DNA from: Minisyncoccota bacterium
Lineage (GTDB): Bacteria > Patescibacteriota > Minisyncoccia > Phycocordibacterales > UBA9973
DNA: 46,398 bases
NCBI GenBank assembly: GCA_018061865.1
Contig: JAGOTH010000005.1
Location: 1-46,398, forward strand
Direction of reading: 5' to 3'
Below, in pieces: positions 46,299 through 46,398 of the stretch. Every line of letters begins with the position of its first letter. Position 1 is the first letter of the stretch. Both the position numbers and the translations under genes were made by a program. The notes below the pieces were generated by a model. The model was not told the DNA's origin. It saw nothing but the letters and a program-made list of their open reading frames with translations, and did not search any database.

Positions 46299-46398
46299 AA
46301 ATTTTCGAAAAGGGTTTCAGAACCAAAAATATGGTCGGCGCGAAGCGCCGTCTGTTCTGCATTCCCCCCACAAAATCCTGATTCTGCAAGGATTCGCC
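46299..46398. other. Unassigned sequence at the right window edge
   Basis: No gene is supported here. There is a GGCGC-GAA-GCGCC hairpin, and the window ends with GGATTCGCC, the same nine bases found near the left arm at 43119-43127 (inside GGGATTCGCC). That may be the start of another repeat copy cut by the edge. Confidence 0.4.

Overview
The window is about 46.4 kb of AT-rich bacterial chromosome. It most likely comes from a Candidate Phyla Radiation organism (Patescibacteria, Parcubacteria-like). This is inferred from reduced gene families (short SMC, ThrRS without a TGS domain, single-chain PheRS), an L32 with the N-terminus MVVRMRHTRAH, scarce Shine-Dalgarno sequences with apparently leaderless starts, and many small palindromic repeats. 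I could not run a phylogeny, so the taxonomic call is moderate.

Layout. 1-7.5 kb (minus strand) is core information processing: the N-terminal part of rpoC (cut by the window edge), rpoB, truB, trmD, a hypothetical gene, khpA and rpsP. 7.6-12.8 kb (plus) holds rnr, a CapA-type metallophosphatase and a membrane-anchored clan GH-A glycosidase-like protein. 12.8-18.9 kb (minus) holds smc, rnc, a nusB-Nudix fusion, rpmF, a divergent Nudix-like gene, rnhB and a 58-codon gene with a good promoter. dnaE, thrS (plus), gyrB, pheS and trhO (minus) follow to 29.3 kb. From 29.4 to 37.6 kb the DNA is mostly accessory: small lipoproteins and membrane proteins, an alkyltransferase-like protein, a UvrD-nuclease fusion, a Cys-rich DoxX and an NlpE-like protein, most separated by clear intrinsic terminators and promoters.

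The most unusual DNA is on the right. A three-gene block (PaaX/Cas2-like protein, secreted C39-like peptidase with a beta-helix, membrane-anchored protein) lies between two identical 40-bp perfect palindromes (37645-37684 and 42139-42178). After msrB and an RRM gene, a second module, a PPP-like phosphoesterase gene and a hypothetical gene, lies between 296-bp inverted repeats (43245-43540 and 46003-46298) that are GC-rich and full of nested hairpins.

Three patterns run through the window. First, core genes (rnr, thrS, gyrB, pheS, msrB) and some others have a -10 box ending exactly 6 nt before the start codon, which implies leaderless mRNAs, whereas small accessory genes have full TTGACN-16/17 bp-TATAAT promoters and leaders of about 10-17 nt. 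Second, terminator U-tracts or loops repeatedly run into or contain the next gene's -35 box. Third, small palindromic elements sit in frame inside truB (twice), trmD and the alkyltransferase-like gene, and two of these families have intergenic relatives in the same window.
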